A stretch of 64,000 nucleotides of DNA from Mesorhizobium sp. Lineage in GTDB: Bacteria > Pseudomonadota > Alphaproteobacteria > Rhizobiales > Rhizobiaceae. Below are positions 1 through 7,200 of this stretch, piece by piece. The stretch spans positions 142,112 to 206,111 of the forward strand of contig SAKE01000008.1 in the NCBI GenBank assembly GCA_004017275.1, read 5' to 3'. The notes below the pieces were generated by a model. It saw nothing but the letters and a program-made list of their open reading frames with translations. It ran no database searches and was not told the DNA's origin. Numbering within the stretch: the stretch's first letter is position 1; every line of letters starts with the position of its first letter. A program made the position numbers and the translations under genes.

Positions 1-789
1 ATAGCCGTCGTCGGAAAAGCCGAGATCGCCAGGCGATTGCAGGAACACCGCCCAGCTGTGCACCCACAGCCAGAACTCATCTTCCTTGTGTGGGAACAGT
101 GTCAGGTCGCCGGCCGTCTCGGAATTGCGCTGGAAAAACCGCGTCAGCGCCTGGCCGGTGTCCATGATGCCCAAAAAGCCGGCATAATGGATCAGTTCCT
201 TGGTGCGGTTCGGCGATGGCGTGGCGGTGGCGACGAACTTGAAGCGCACCGCCTTGAACAGCGGCAGGAACGTCTGGAAGGTTTTCGTGCCGTAGCCGCG
301 AAGCACCGCCGCCTCGTCCAGGCTGGCGGCAACGAAACGCGACGCGTCGATCTTGCCGGCCAGCACGCTTTCGTAATTGGTCAGGTAGATCGTGTCGGCG
401 CTGTCGACCTCGGCATCGCTGCGGATGAACTTCAGCGTGACGCCGAAGTCTCCCTGGAACCGCTCCGCCGCCTCGGCGAAGAACTCGTGCCGCACGCCAA
501 GCGGAATGACGATCAGCCGCAAGCCAGACGCGCCGGTCGTGCGGCGGAGAAAAAGACCGATCAGCCGCATCAACTCGATCTGCATGAACGTCTTGTGCAG
601 GCCGAACGACGCGAAGATGCCGCGGCTGCCGCCCTTCAGCGCCCAGCGCACGATCGCCCGGCAATGCGGCGCACCGGCCGGGTTGATGTCGTCGAGCGCA
701 ACGTCGAAGCCGTCGGCTTTCGCCAGCTGCATCTTGCCGCGCAAGAAGGTCAGATAGGGGTCGTCGAGGACGGTGACGGGTGCGTTCAT
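1..789 (-). CDS. Phage DEAD/SNF2-type helicase, N-terminal part (cut by window edge)
   Basis: 263 codons are open from an ATG at 789 to the window start. Three helicase motifs appear in order: a Walker A-like ASFGLHKT near residue 57, a DEAA motif II (SLDEAAVL) near residue 141, and a TATPSP motif III near residue 170. The usual GKT glycine is a histidine here (LHKT). It probably acts as a nucleic-acid-dependent ATPase in phage replication. The start overlaps the stop of the upstream methyltransferase gene by 4 bp (ATGA), so the two are translationally coupled. Confidence 0.75.
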   Translation of the reverse strand, partial: MNAPVTVLDDPYLTFLRGKMQLAKADGFDVALDDINPAGAPHCRAIVRWALKGGSRGIFASFGLHKTFMQIELMRLIGLFLRRTTGASGLRLIVIPLGVRHEFFAEAAERFQGDFGVTLKFIRSDAEVDSADTIYLTNYESVLAGKIDASRFVAASLDEAAVLRGYGTKTFQTFLPLFKAVRFKFVATATPSPNRTKELIHYAGFLGIMDTGQALTRFFQRNSETAGDLTLFPHKEDEFWLWVHSWAVFLQSPGDLGFSDDGY

Positions 790-1997
790 GCTGGCACCAC
801 CTCGGCTGCTGCCTCGTAGCCCCACGCGTCCCAACCAAGTCGCACTTCGCGAGCGTTCAACTCGATCTTGGGCGTGTTCGGCCAGTGCTTTTCGATCCAC
901 TCGGCGAACACCGCCGGCTTGGAGGAATGACGGCCGACATCGGCCATCACGGCCATCTCGTCGGACCAGCTGTCCAGCTGATCGCCCATGGCGGGCGCGA
1001 CAGGCTTGCCTCGCGTCGCGATCAGCAGCAGCTCATGCTTGCCCCGGTTCCAATAGCCTGTGGCGATCCGGTTCTTCAGCCAGGCCCAACTGGAAACATA
1101 GCGAGCGTGCGCCTTGTTCGGCGCGAGGAAGCCGGTGTTCGGGTCACGCTCGATCCAGGCGAAGCCCCACGCATCGAGAACACAGATCGCCTCGACCAGC
1201 ATGGGCACCGTCGTCCACATGAACAGCACGCAATCCTTGGCTGCGATGGCGCCGACATCGCGGCGCATCAATGTCAGCAGATCGCTGGTCGGATAATGAT
1301 TGTCCGCCGCCCGATCCATGCCGGTCTCGGCGGAATAGGGATCGAACTGCCATTCCGGATCGGCATAGATGATGCCGTATTTCTTCGCCGGAAGCTCTTT
1401 GTAGCCGGCGGCAAGAACGATCTCGCGATGCGCGCGGCGTTCCTTTTTCGCTGCCTGGTCCTCGCCACGAAACGTTTTGACGGCCGGCGCAATGGCGCGC
1501 TTCAGCGCCGCGCGGGTCGGCTCATCGCCGCTGGCGAGGATATCGTCCAGAGCCTCGCGCACGATCGCCGGATCTCTGGCGATGGCAGCGCGCATCTGGC
1601 GGGCTTCGTGAATTTTCTTGCTTGGAATGCCGATCTCGGCAGCAGTCGCCGGTTCATTATTCCCAGCTGGAATTTTGGTCCGACGATTGCCGCCGGGCTT
1701 CTGCACCTCGCCGCGCCCCTGCGCCGCATCGTACTCGTCGGCCAGCCGACGCTTGGCCAGGCTTTCGATTTCAAGCGCATCGGCCTGCACACGATAGGTC
1801 GCGGCGACAAGCTCATCATGTGCCTGGTTCGCCTTCTGCAGGCGCGCTGTCCATTTCGCTTTGTCATACGCGACGCCGGCCTGGTGTTGAGCGTCGAGCA
1901 CCTCTGCCGCCGTCGTGGCACGCGAAAGCGCCGCCGCCGCCTCTCTCACGAGAGACGGCAGCGGCTTTGCTGCAACTATGGCGACAGCCTTCGGCAT
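786..1997 (-). CDS. MT-A70 family DNA N6-adenine methyltransferase
   Basis: 403 aa. The C-terminal half carries the MT-A70 catalytic motif as DPEW (in YADPEWQF, near residue 207), the family variant of DPPW, followed by family-like segments around FMWTT and WLKNR. The N-terminal ~180 residues are helical and charged and may bind DNA or recognise a target. MT-A70 enzymes transfer a methyl group from SAM to adenine N6; in a phage this could protect against host restriction or alter regulation. The stop overlaps the helicase start, and the gene begins where the DUF2303 gene ends. Target sequence unknown. Confidence 0.82.
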   Translation of the reverse strand: MPKAVAIVAAKPLPSLVREAAAALSRATTAAEVLDAQHQAGVAYDKAKWTARLQKANQAHDELVAATYRVQADALEIESLAKRRLADEYDAAQGRGEVQKPGGNRRTKIPAGNNEPATAAEIGIPSKKIHEARQMRAAIARDPAIVREALDDILASGDEPTRAALKRAIAPAVKTFRGEDQAAKKERRAHREIVLAAGYKELPAKKYGIIYADPEWQFDPYSAETGMDRAADNHYPTSDLLTLMRRDVGAIAAKDCVLFMWTTVPMLVEAICVLDAWGFAWIERDPNTGFLAPNKAHARYVSSWAWLKNRIATGYWNRGKHELLLIATRGKPVAPAMGDQLDSWSDEMAVMADVGRHSSKPAVFAEWIEKHWPNTPKIELNAREVRLGWDAWGYEAAAEVVPA

Positions 1998-2920
1998 CAG
2001 GCCTCCGGTGCGCCTTCGAAGGCCGGCAGGCCGGTTTCGTTGGAAGCCTGTTTGAGGTCATGGCCGACCTGTTCGCGCAGGTAGAATTCCCAGCGGTAGA
2101 GCTGATAGAACCACAGCACCTTGCCGCTGGAGACGCGGTAGCGAAGTCGCGCCGGAATGCGCACCGCGTCGCCATCGACGAAGGCTGGCACCGAGACCAT
2201 GAACACGCCGGGCACAACGATCGCCTCACCCTTGGCGTTCTGATGCTCTTCGGCGAATTCGACCACACGTTCGCCGGTCTGCAGGCGCACGCCTTGCTTG
2301 GCGCGGGCCGCGACGAACACTTCGAGGTGCCGCGACAAGGCCACGACTTCCGAAGGCGTCGCCATCTTCTCATTGAACAGCCGCTCGTATTCGCTGATCT
2401 CGCCCGCGCTCGGCGCCGAGAGTTCCGCCGAATGCTCTTCGAGGAAGGCCGCGAAGGGTTCTTGTTCCATCGGCTTGCCGTTGGTCGCCACCCATGCCTT
2501 GAATTCTTCGGTCAGTGGGAAGGCATAGACGATGCGATGTGAACGGTTGCGCGCCGGCACACCTTGCTTGTCATAGTCGAGAACGGCCGTCAGTTTCGGA
2601 TCCGGCCAGACCGTCTTGCCGAACAGCGCCGAGTTATCATCCTTGTGACGGTCGACCAGGGCAATGAAGCTGGCCAGAGTCTCGACCGTGGCCGTGCCTT
2701 TGCGGCGGTCGGGTGCGGTGCGATATTCCTCGATCAGCGGCTTGATCGACCTGAACGCTTGGTTCTTTCGATCAAAGGCCAGTGACAGGCTTGACGGCAG
2801 GCCATCGCCGAGCCCGCCGGTGGTGATGGAAACGGTCGAGGCGGCGGCGGCCTCGATGGCCAATTGCGTGATCAGTTCGATGCCATGCGCATCGATCGGT
2901 GCCTTTTCATTACCGGACAT
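1997..2920 (-). CDS. DUF2303 family phage protein (YfdQ-like)
   Basis: 307 aa soluble protein. Its layout matches the DUF2303 family, named YfdQ in an E. coli cryptic prophage: an N-terminal helical part, a conserved central block containing FAAFLEEH near residue 158, and a C-terminal beta-rich part with RIPARLRYRV. The function of the family is unknown. A clear Shine-Dalgarno (AAAGGA) precedes the ATG. It lies in the leftward early-type operon between a small unknown gene and the methyltransferase. Confidence 0.75.
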   Translation of the reverse strand: MSGNEKAPIDAHGIELITQLAIEAAAASTVSITTGGLGDGLPSSLSLAFDRKNQAFRSIKPLIEEYRTAPDRRKGTATVETLASFIALVDRHKDDNSALFGKTVWPDPKLTAVLDYDKQGVPARNRSHRIVYAFPLTEEFKAWVATNGKPMEQEPFAAFLEEHSAELSAPSAGEISEYERLFNEKMATPSEVVALSRHLEVFVAARAKQGVRLQTGERVVEFAEEHQNAKGEAIVVPGVFMVSVPAFVDGDAVRIPARLRYRVSSGKVLWFYQLYRWEFYLREQVGHDLKQASNETGLPAFEGAPEA

Positions 2921-2966
2921 TGGGTTTTCCTTTCAGGGTTGCGGCAGAGGGAAGATCAGGCGGAGA

Positions 2967-3332
2967 TCAGGCGGACGCGGCCTCGTCGGCGTCTTCGTCC
3001 TCGCCGTCGGGCGAGGCAGCCGCGCGCGGCGCGCGGAACATGTCGATCTGGTTGGGGTGCTCGACCGAAAGCTGACCGTCGATCGTCCAGAATGGCGTCT
3101 TCATGAACTTGACCGTGTCCGGCAGCTTCGACTTGGCGTCGGCCTTGATGTCGATGCGTCCCAGTTCATAGTCGAGCGTGATCTTGACGATGATCTCGGC
3201 CTTGCACTTGTCGGCCGGGCATTCCTCGACCGCCAGGATGGCTTCGTTCAGCAGCTTGTCGCAATGGCGCGAGAAATCGCCACGCGACAGCAGGCCAAGC
3301 ATTTCACGGAAGGTGCGGAGCACGCGGCTCAT
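2967..3332 (-). CDS. Hypothetical prophage protein
   Basis: 121 aa, not recognised. A helical N-terminus with two cysteines (EECPADKC, residues 37-44) is followed by a strand-rich middle and an acidic, alanine-rich tail (EDEDADEA). There is no membrane segment. A strong Shine-Dalgarno (AAAGGA) lies upstream, inside a 16-bp block that also precedes the DUF2303 gene. Position next to DUF2303 suggests a role in the same early operon, but no activity can be assigned. Confidence 0.6.
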   Translation of the reverse strand: MSRVLRTFREMLGLLSRGDFSRHCDKLLNEAILAVEECPADKCKAEIIVKITLDYELGRIDIKADAKSKLPDTVKFMKTPFWTIDGQLSVEHPNQIDMFRAPRAAASPDGEDEDADEAASA

Positions 3333-3368
3333 GGTCCAGTCCTTTCAGGGTTGCGGAGGGGCGCGTCA

Positions 3369-3824
3369 TCAGCCCTCACCGATGACGCGGTAGATGGCGG
3401 GCCGAAGCCCAGCGGACGGAGCGACGATCTCGATCATGCCGGCCACGATCAGCCGGTCGATCAGATGATCGGCCCGGTGCACGCCGAGATCCGCTGCGAG
3501 ATCCCTGAGCGAGCGCTGCACGAGCCCGTTATGGGCATGCGTCGACAGCGAGAACCAAAGGTTCGCCGTCTGGATCGTCACACCATGCCGCTTGGCGAAG
3601 CTCGACGCGTCAAAGCGTGCCGGCGCGTCTGCGGTATGCGCCGCCGGCACGGCCAGGATGGTTTCGAAATGCCGCTGCACGAAGCCGTTGACCGTCATGC
3701 CGGCCTTGCGCGCTGCGGCTTCGATCTTGAGGTTCGTCAGCCGGTCGCACTTGACCGAGAACCGGTAAAAACTGTCGGCGCGCTCTTCGGGGTCGCGGCG
3801 AAAGGTGAGGTTGCCGGCCGCCAT
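3369..3824 (-). CDS. Hypothetical prophage protein, possible DNA-binding
   Basis: 151 aa. The start at 3824 (MAAGNLTFRR) is chosen because it overlaps the TAA stop of the upstream gene by one base (TAATG). Residues ~10-50 (SFYRFSVKCDRLTNLKIE, then a helix ending in NGFVQRHFE) resemble a short ribbon-helix-helix unit, and residues ~95-140 resemble a winged-helix segment (LRDLAADLGVHRADHLIDRL). I infer a possible DNA-binding role from these patterns only. Confidence 0.55.
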   Translation of the reverse strand: MAAGNLTFRRDPEERADSFYRFSVKCDRLTNLKIEAAARKAGMTVNGFVQRHFETILAVPAAHTADAPARFDASSFAKRHGVTIQTANLWFSLSTHAHNGLVQRSLRDLAADLGVHRADHLIDRLIVAGMIEIVAPSAGLRPAIYRVIGEG

Positions 3825-4189
3825 TAGAACGACCTCGGCGGCACGAACAGGCAGATGGTCTTGCCGGCATCGAGGCCGGCGCGGTGCGCGCACCAGTGGA
3901 ATTGTCCGTCGGGGCTTTCCTTGACCCTGATATCGCGCGTCGGGATCAGCTCGCCGGTGGCGCGGATCTCATAGCCGCGCGCGCCCTCGACGATGGCGCT
4001 GTCGGGCACGGATTGGCAGTCGTAATTGGCGCAGCAGGCAAAGGGATAAGACCAGCCCCGCGGCTTGGCGGCGGTTGGCAGCGCGTCATGCGGGAAGGAT
4101 TCGGTGATGCTCAAAGCAAGCACACCCAGCGACAGCCAGCCGACGGCAAGGCCAACGGCACAGGCGGCGTGGAAGGAGACCATGCGCAT
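3824..4189 (-). CDS. Secreted or membrane-anchored cysteine-containing hypothetical protein
   Basis: 121 aa. Start 4189 is preferred because GGGGGA sits 5 nt upstream; a longer frame would overlap the neighbouring gene. Residues 1-27 form a signal peptide or membrane anchor (AVGLAVGWLSLGVLAL). The mature part has a CCANYDC cluster and later HWC and C residues, with a proline-rich end (FVPPRSF), a pattern I associate with small exported rhizobial proteins of unknown function. It probably acts outside the cytoplasm with disulfides. Confidence 0.6.
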   Translation of the reverse strand: MRMVSFHAACAVGLAVGWLSLGVLALSITESFPHDALPTAAKPRGWSYPFACCANYDCQSVPDSAIVEGARGYEIRATGELIPTRDIRVKESPDGQFHWCAHRAGLDAGKTICLFVPPRSF

Positions 4190-4205
4190 GTCGGTCCCCC
4201 ACGTC

Positions 4206-4454
4206 TCAGCGTTTCGGTGCCGGCCGGTCGGCGCCGGGCGTTGCACCATTGTCGATCTTGATGCGCGCGACGCCCGCGACAGGCCCAAGCCGCTGCTCGT
4301 CGATCCAGACGGACTCGATCAGCGCGCCGTTTTCCCCGACCTTCGGTTGCAACAGCGCCTGGTTGCAGCCGGTGAGATATTCGACGCGGCCGACGACGAC
4401 ACCGGAGAAGCCGGTGATCACATCGCGCAGCGTGGTGCCAAGAACTGCTTTCAT
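4206..4454 (-). CDS. Small conserved phage protein
   Basis: 82 aa. The central segment GFSGVVVGRVEYLTGCNQ, followed by a tryptophan and IDEQRL, is a pattern seen in small proteins of many phages whose function is not known. A strong Shine-Dalgarno (AAGGAG) lies 6-7 nt before the ATG. The gene ends 17 bp before the start of the secreted-protein gene in the same leftward operon. It has no membrane segment. Confidence 0.65.
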   Translation of the reverse strand: MKAVLGTTLRDVITGFSGVVVGRVEYLTGCNQALLQPKVGENGALIESVWIDEQRLGPVAGVARIKIDNGATPGADRPAPKR

Positions 4455-4486
4455 GGTCGTTCTCCTTTGCTTGAAAAGTGATTTGG

Positions 4487-4975
4487 TCAGTCCGTTTGCC
4501 CCACCACCTTCAGCCCGCCGGCGGCTTTAGCGCCGGCAAGGATCTTGCGGTATTCGGCAAGGCCGGCTTCGACCTTGGACAGAGCGCGGTCGATGCGCGT
4601 CGATTCGTACGGCGTCAGCTGCCCGTCGGCGAAAGCGAGCGCGCCCTCGCTCATCAGTTCGCCCATCCGCACCACCGTTTCGGCGTGCGCCGCCATCACC
4701 GAGCCGTTGGCGGCGACGGCCTCGACGTCGGCGAAGCGCCGGCCGCGCGCGGCGCCGATCGCTTCGCTCATGTCGAAGCGGCCGGTTTCTTCCTCGAGCG
4801 CGAAGATCACCTCCAGCGGCATCAGCTCGGCGCTGTCCGTGTTGGCCCAGCGCCCGACCGTCGACTTGCCGTAGTTGCAGACATCGGCGGCACGCTCGAT
4901 GCCGCCGGCCGCCGCGATCAGGTCGCGCTGCTTGGCCTTGAGCAGGAAGTGGCGGGCATTGGCATTCGGCACCAT
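4487..4975 (-). CDS. Phage regulatory CII-like protein (CP76 type)
   Basis: 162 aa. The N-terminal 60 residues contain a helix-turn-helix (AADVCNYGKSTVGRWANT), then MPLEVIFALEEETGR, which matches the phage CII/CP76 regulator family. The C-terminal part is helical. It likely controls lysis/lysogeny or early transcription. Start 4975 has AAGGA upstream; a longer in-frame extension to 5104 has no comparable site. Two perfect palindromes lie 70-113 bp upstream and may be its operators. Confidence 0.72.
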   Translation of the reverse strand: MVPNANARHFLLKAKQRDLIAAAGGIERAADVCNYGKSTVGRWANTDSAELMPLEVIFALEEETGRFDMSEAIGAARGRRFADVEAVAANGSVMAAHAETVVRMGELMSEGALAFADGQLTPYESTRIDRALSKVEAGLAEYRKILAGAKAAGGLKVVGQTD

Positions 4976-5044
4976 GGTCGTGTCCTTCGTTCTTTCTTCC
5001 CTGTTCGCGGCTCCGCCGCTCACCGCCTCTTGCTGGCAAAAAGC

Positions 5045-5088
5045 TTCCCGAGCCGGGAAATCCCGGCGTCGTTTCCCGTGGCGGGAAA
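5045..5088. promoter_or_regulatory. Operator-like palindrome pair before the CII-like gene
   Basis: Two copies of TTCCCGNNNCGGGAA lie at 5045-5059 (spacer AGC) and 5073-5087 (spacer TGG, with one further matching base pair on each side). Their centres are 28 bp apart. A third overlapping palindrome, GCCGGGAAATCCCGGC (arms of 7, spacer of 2), lies at 5052-5067. The site is upstream of the CII-like gene on the minus strand, so it is probably a repressor or activator binding region. The binding protein is unknown. Confidence 0.6.
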
Positions 5089-5120
5089 GGCGGTATGGAT
5101 TCACTGTGCGGGCTCGAAAC

Positions 5121-5705
5121 CTATGGAGGCCCGCATGGCCAGTGAAAGAAACTCATCGCCGCGTCCCCTGAAGATTGTCCCGCAGCGCTTCCCGCGCCCG
5201 GCTGAACCGGTGACGCCGCTCGAAATCGGGCAGGTCGTGGATATCCTGTGCGAGGTGATTGGCGATCTCCCCCCTTGTGGGGGAGATGTCCGGCAGGACA
5301 GAGAGGGGCGCTGTCCCGCCGGCGTCTCCGGCGATCCGCTCCCGCTCGTCGAGGACGGCGCGGGCAAGCGGCGTAGACGGCGAGTGCCAGGGCGGCGGCG
5401 TGCTCGTTGGAGCACTGCTCGTAATCGGCCACCGCGCGCAGCAGGATCATCGAATGATCATCGAGGACGATGGTGCGGCCGACGGATGGTTCCGCCCCTA
5501 CGGACAAGGATTCGGTGAAGTGGCAAAAGACCGCGCCGTCCGGGGAGGAGTCGGACGGCGCGGCAGGCTCTGCACAGGCTCGGGAGGTTGGCTGCGCAGT
5601 GGGGAGAGCGCCGACACGGCGCGGCACCAGGCGGTCGGTGAAGCCGACGCCGGCAAGCCGCGCGCCACGATCGGCAAGGGCGGGATTGGCGAGGCGCGGT
5701 TTCAT
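5121..5705 (-). CDS. Hypothetical prophage protein, apparently frameshifted and carrying a repeat
   Basis: The frame starting at 5705 overlaps the upstream Cro-like gene by 4 bp (ATGA) and stays open to 5121 (194 codons). Up to about 5372 it reads like protein (RAVADYEQCSNEHAAALAL). Beyond that the frame becomes arginine-rich, whereas another frame reads LARAVLDERERIAGD and ends with NHLAQDIHDLPDFERR and a stop at 5153. A one-base frame change near 5368-5375 would join the two. The second frame also translates an inserted palindromic repeat. The gene is probably broken or recoded. Function unknown; an internal ATG at 5450 is an alternative start. Confidence 0.4.
   Translation of the reverse strand: MKPRLANPALADRGARLAGVGFTDRLVPRRVGALPTAQPTSRACAEPAAPSDSSPDGAVFCHFTESLSVGAEPSVGRTIVLDDHSMILLRAVADYEQCSNEHAAALALAVYAACPRRPRRAGADRRRRRRDSAPLCPAGHLPHKGGDRQSPRTGYPRPARFRAASPVQPGAGSAAGQSSGDAAMSFFHWPCGPP
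5264..5312. repeat. Palindromic repeat of a rhizobial type inside a prophage gene
   Basis: The segment has a hairpin (ATCTCCCCC, TTGT, GGGGGAGAT, with one unpaired C) followed by GTCCGGCAGGAC. From memory, this pairing is typical of short dispersed palindromes in Mesorhizobium and relatives. Read in the coding direction of the host gene it gives PLSVLPDISPTRGE, without a stop. It therefore looks like an in-frame insertion into a protein-coding gene. Confidence 0.6.
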
Positions 5706-5944
5706 GCGGCCTTCTCCGCTACCGGAAAGAAATCAGCAGGCGAGAGTTCGATCCCGTTTTCGACAGCAAACTGCAGGATCACCGGCTGGGCCGCCTGCGG
5801 GATGAGCCCGCCAGTACCGCCGCGCTCTTTTGGCGACATCCAGCGATACACCCGCGAGACGTGTTTGCCGGTGACCCGGGCAACGTTTTCGATGCCGATC
5901 TTGGCGATGATTGATTTGGCCGGATCAAGATGTGCTTCGCTCAT
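5702..5944 (-). CDS. Cro/YdaS-type helix-turn-helix regulator
   Basis: 80 aa with one HTH: AKIGIENVARVTGKHVSRV, then a YRW recognition-helix end typical of Cro/YdaS proteins. It is divergent from the repressor gene across a 93-bp operator region, the layout of cro and cI in lambdoid phages. The candidate promoter (TTGACA at 5976-5981 and AAATAT at 5952-5957, minus strand) would start transcription almost at the ATG, so the mRNA may be leaderless. It probably binds the TCGCGA-type operators and opposes the repressor. Confidence 0.72.
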   Translation of the reverse strand: MSEAHLDPAKSIIAKIGIENVARVTGKHVSRVYRWMSPKERGGTGGLIPQAAQPVILQFAVENGIELSPADFFPVAEKAA

Positions 5945-5951
5945 AATCGCG

Positions 5952-6031
5952 ATATTTGCGATTATCGCGATTTTATGTCAAGCTATTTTCGCGAAGTTCG
6001 CGATAGGAAAATTCGCGGCAATCGCGAATAT
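5952..6031. promoter_or_regulatory. Prophage switch region with three operators and divergent promoters
   Basis: Three 17-bp sites with arms of seven and a 3-bp spacer lie at 5955-5971 (TTTGCGATTATCGCGAT), 5988-6004 (TTCGCGAAGTTCGCGAT) and 6012-6028 (TTCGCGGCAATCGCGAA). The leftward promoter (-35 TTGACA 5976-5981, -10 AAATAT 5952-5957) is covered by the first site. A rightward -10 (GAATAT, 6026-6031) adjoins the third; its -35 is weak, as expected for an activated maintenance promoter. Confidence 0.72.
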
Positions 6032-6037
6032 CGTATC

Positions 6038-6442
6038 ATGAGTGATCCGCAACACGAACTTCGCATCTACCTGCAGCAGGAGCTTGCCAGCCGTCCGCAT
6101 GGCACCAAGGGTCAGTTGGCCAAGTTCCTTGGCGTGAAGCCGGACGCGGTGACGCGCATGACCAACACCGATCCAGGCAAGGAGACGCGCGCGATCCAGG
6201 CGCACGAGTTCGAACGGATACGTCAGTTCTTCAACGACGCAGGCGCTCCAGCCGGGCCGATTCGCGACGCAGCCGAAATACAAAATATGCTCGAGCGCAT
6301 CGAAGGGCTGAGCCAAACCAATGTCGAGACGCTGCTCTCGATGATTCAGCAGTTGCGGCGGGTCAGTGCCGCAGAACCGTCACGTAACCAGCCTGATGGT
6401 CAATCAGAACCTGCCAGCGTCCACCGTGAATCGACGCCATAG
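6038..6442 (+). CDS. Phage repressor-like helix-turn-helix protein
   Basis: 134 aa. Residues ~20-50 form an HTH (KGQLAKFLGVKPDAVTRMTN). The middle is proline-rich, and the C-terminal helix (NMLERIEGLSQTNVETLLSM) could mediate dimerisation. There is no LexA-type peptidase domain, so induction would not be by self-cleavage. The start at 6038 lies 7 bp after the -10 hexamer GAATAT, so the message may be leaderless. It likely maintains lysogeny by binding the five TCGCGA-type operators in this element. The 3' end overlaps the convergent small gene. Confidence 0.7.
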   Translation: MSDPQHELRIYLQQELASRPHGTKGQLAKFLGVKPDAVTRMTNTDPGKETRAIQAHEFERIRQFFNDAGAPAGPIRDAAEIQNMLERIEGLSQTNVETLLSMIQQLRRVSAAEPSRNQPDGQSEPASVHRESTP

Positions 6443-6572
6443 CGTTCGCGATTGACGCGGCGTCGCGTTCGATCCGGCTTGCCGGATCGTTTGGCTGGCC
6501 AGAAGCCATTGCCAGCAATCTCTCTAGGATTTCCTCGCTCCGCGTCTTTTGACGCGACATGTACTGGATCAT
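6363..6572 (-). CDS. Small hypothetical protein
   Basis: 69 aa from an ATG at 6572 (an in-frame GTG at 6581 and an ATG at 6560 are alternatives). The N-terminal part is a charged helix (QKTRSEEILERLLAM). The end, GGRWQVLIDHQAGYVTVL, forms a compact strand-rich unit that looks genuinely protein-like. It converges on and overlaps the repressor gene by 80 bp, so transcription of one could interfere with the other. No function is recognised. Confidence 0.5.
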   Translation of the reverse strand: MIQYMSRQKTRSEEILERLLAMASGQPNDPASRIERDAASIANAMASIHGGRWQVLIDHQAGYVTVLRH

Positions 6573-6798
6573 TCTCACCACCCCGGCGCGGTCCCCGAAT
6601 TAGGAACTATTTCCTTGCGTCCTGTCAACACAGTTCCATGCCTAATTGCATAGCACCAATCTTTGGTATGCGTTAACGGGATATCTCAACCTGTAACAAT
6701 GCCGTGTGATTAGTGGGGAAAAGTAGTGCCACCTTTTGCACTTCCTTATTGAAACTGGAACGATTTCGGCACCGTCGAGTTTCGGCGATAAGGCTGTC

Positions 6799-7074
6799 AT
6801 GTCACAGCCAGATGAACCGCCGAGCTTCCATCTTCGCTTGCCGCCCGCCTTGAAAGGGTTGTTGCTGGCGGTCAAAGGGCGCAACAGTTTGAACCGCGAG
6901 ATCACCGAAAGACTTGAGCGAAGCCTCGAACCGGACCCAGCCCTGCGTCTGGCCGAAATGCTGCGGCCTTTGTTGACCGATATGGATGAGACCGACCAGA
7001 AAGAGATGGTCTCGTTGCTGACCAGAGCCATCGAAATTTGGGGCCGCGCAGCAGGAAAACGGCGCCGCCGCTAA
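6799..7074 (+). CDS. Arc-like ribbon-helix-helix DNA-binding protein
   Basis: 91 aa. Residues 9-40 (SFHLRLPPALKGLL, then NSLNREITERLERSL) match the Arc/MetJ ribbon-helix-helix fold: a short strand that contacts DNA and two helices that dimerise. The remainder is helical with a basic end (GKRRRR). It is probably a transcriptional repressor of the element. The start at 6799 is chosen because the RHH fold begins just after it. It stands alone between the repressor and the rightward operon. Confidence 0.7.
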   Translation: MSQPDEPPSFHLRLPPALKGLLLAVKGRNSLNREITERLERSLEPDPALRLAEMLRPLLTDMDETDQKEMVSLLTRAIEIWGRAAGKRRRR

Positions 7075-7112
7075 CCACGCGTTCGCGCCCTTCACAAAGC
7101 TCTACCTAGAAA

Positions 7113-7166
7113 TTCGCGATTATCGCGATTTTAAGGCTTGACGGTTTTTGCGAATATCGCGAATAT
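7113..7166 (+). promoter_or_regulatory. Rightward operon promoter with two repressor operators
   Basis: The promoter has -35 TTGACG (7138-7143), a 17-bp spacer and -10 GAATAT (7161-7166). One 17-bp operator, TTTGCGAATATCGCGAA (7147-7163), lies between the two hexamers and overlaps the -10. A second, TTCGCGATTATCGCGAT (7113-7129), lies just upstream of the -35. Both match the operators of the switch region, so the same repressor probably shuts off the rightward genes. Confidence 0.72.
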
Positions 7167-7200
7167 CTGCTCCACGCAATCATTGCGAACGGAGGCAGAC

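Noticed and set aside
5125..5518. Plus-strand frame starting MASERNSSPRPLKIVPQ
   Set aside because: Looks protein-like for ~45 residues, but lies opposite the better-supported minus-strand frame and its continuation is arginine-rich; no ribosome site of note.
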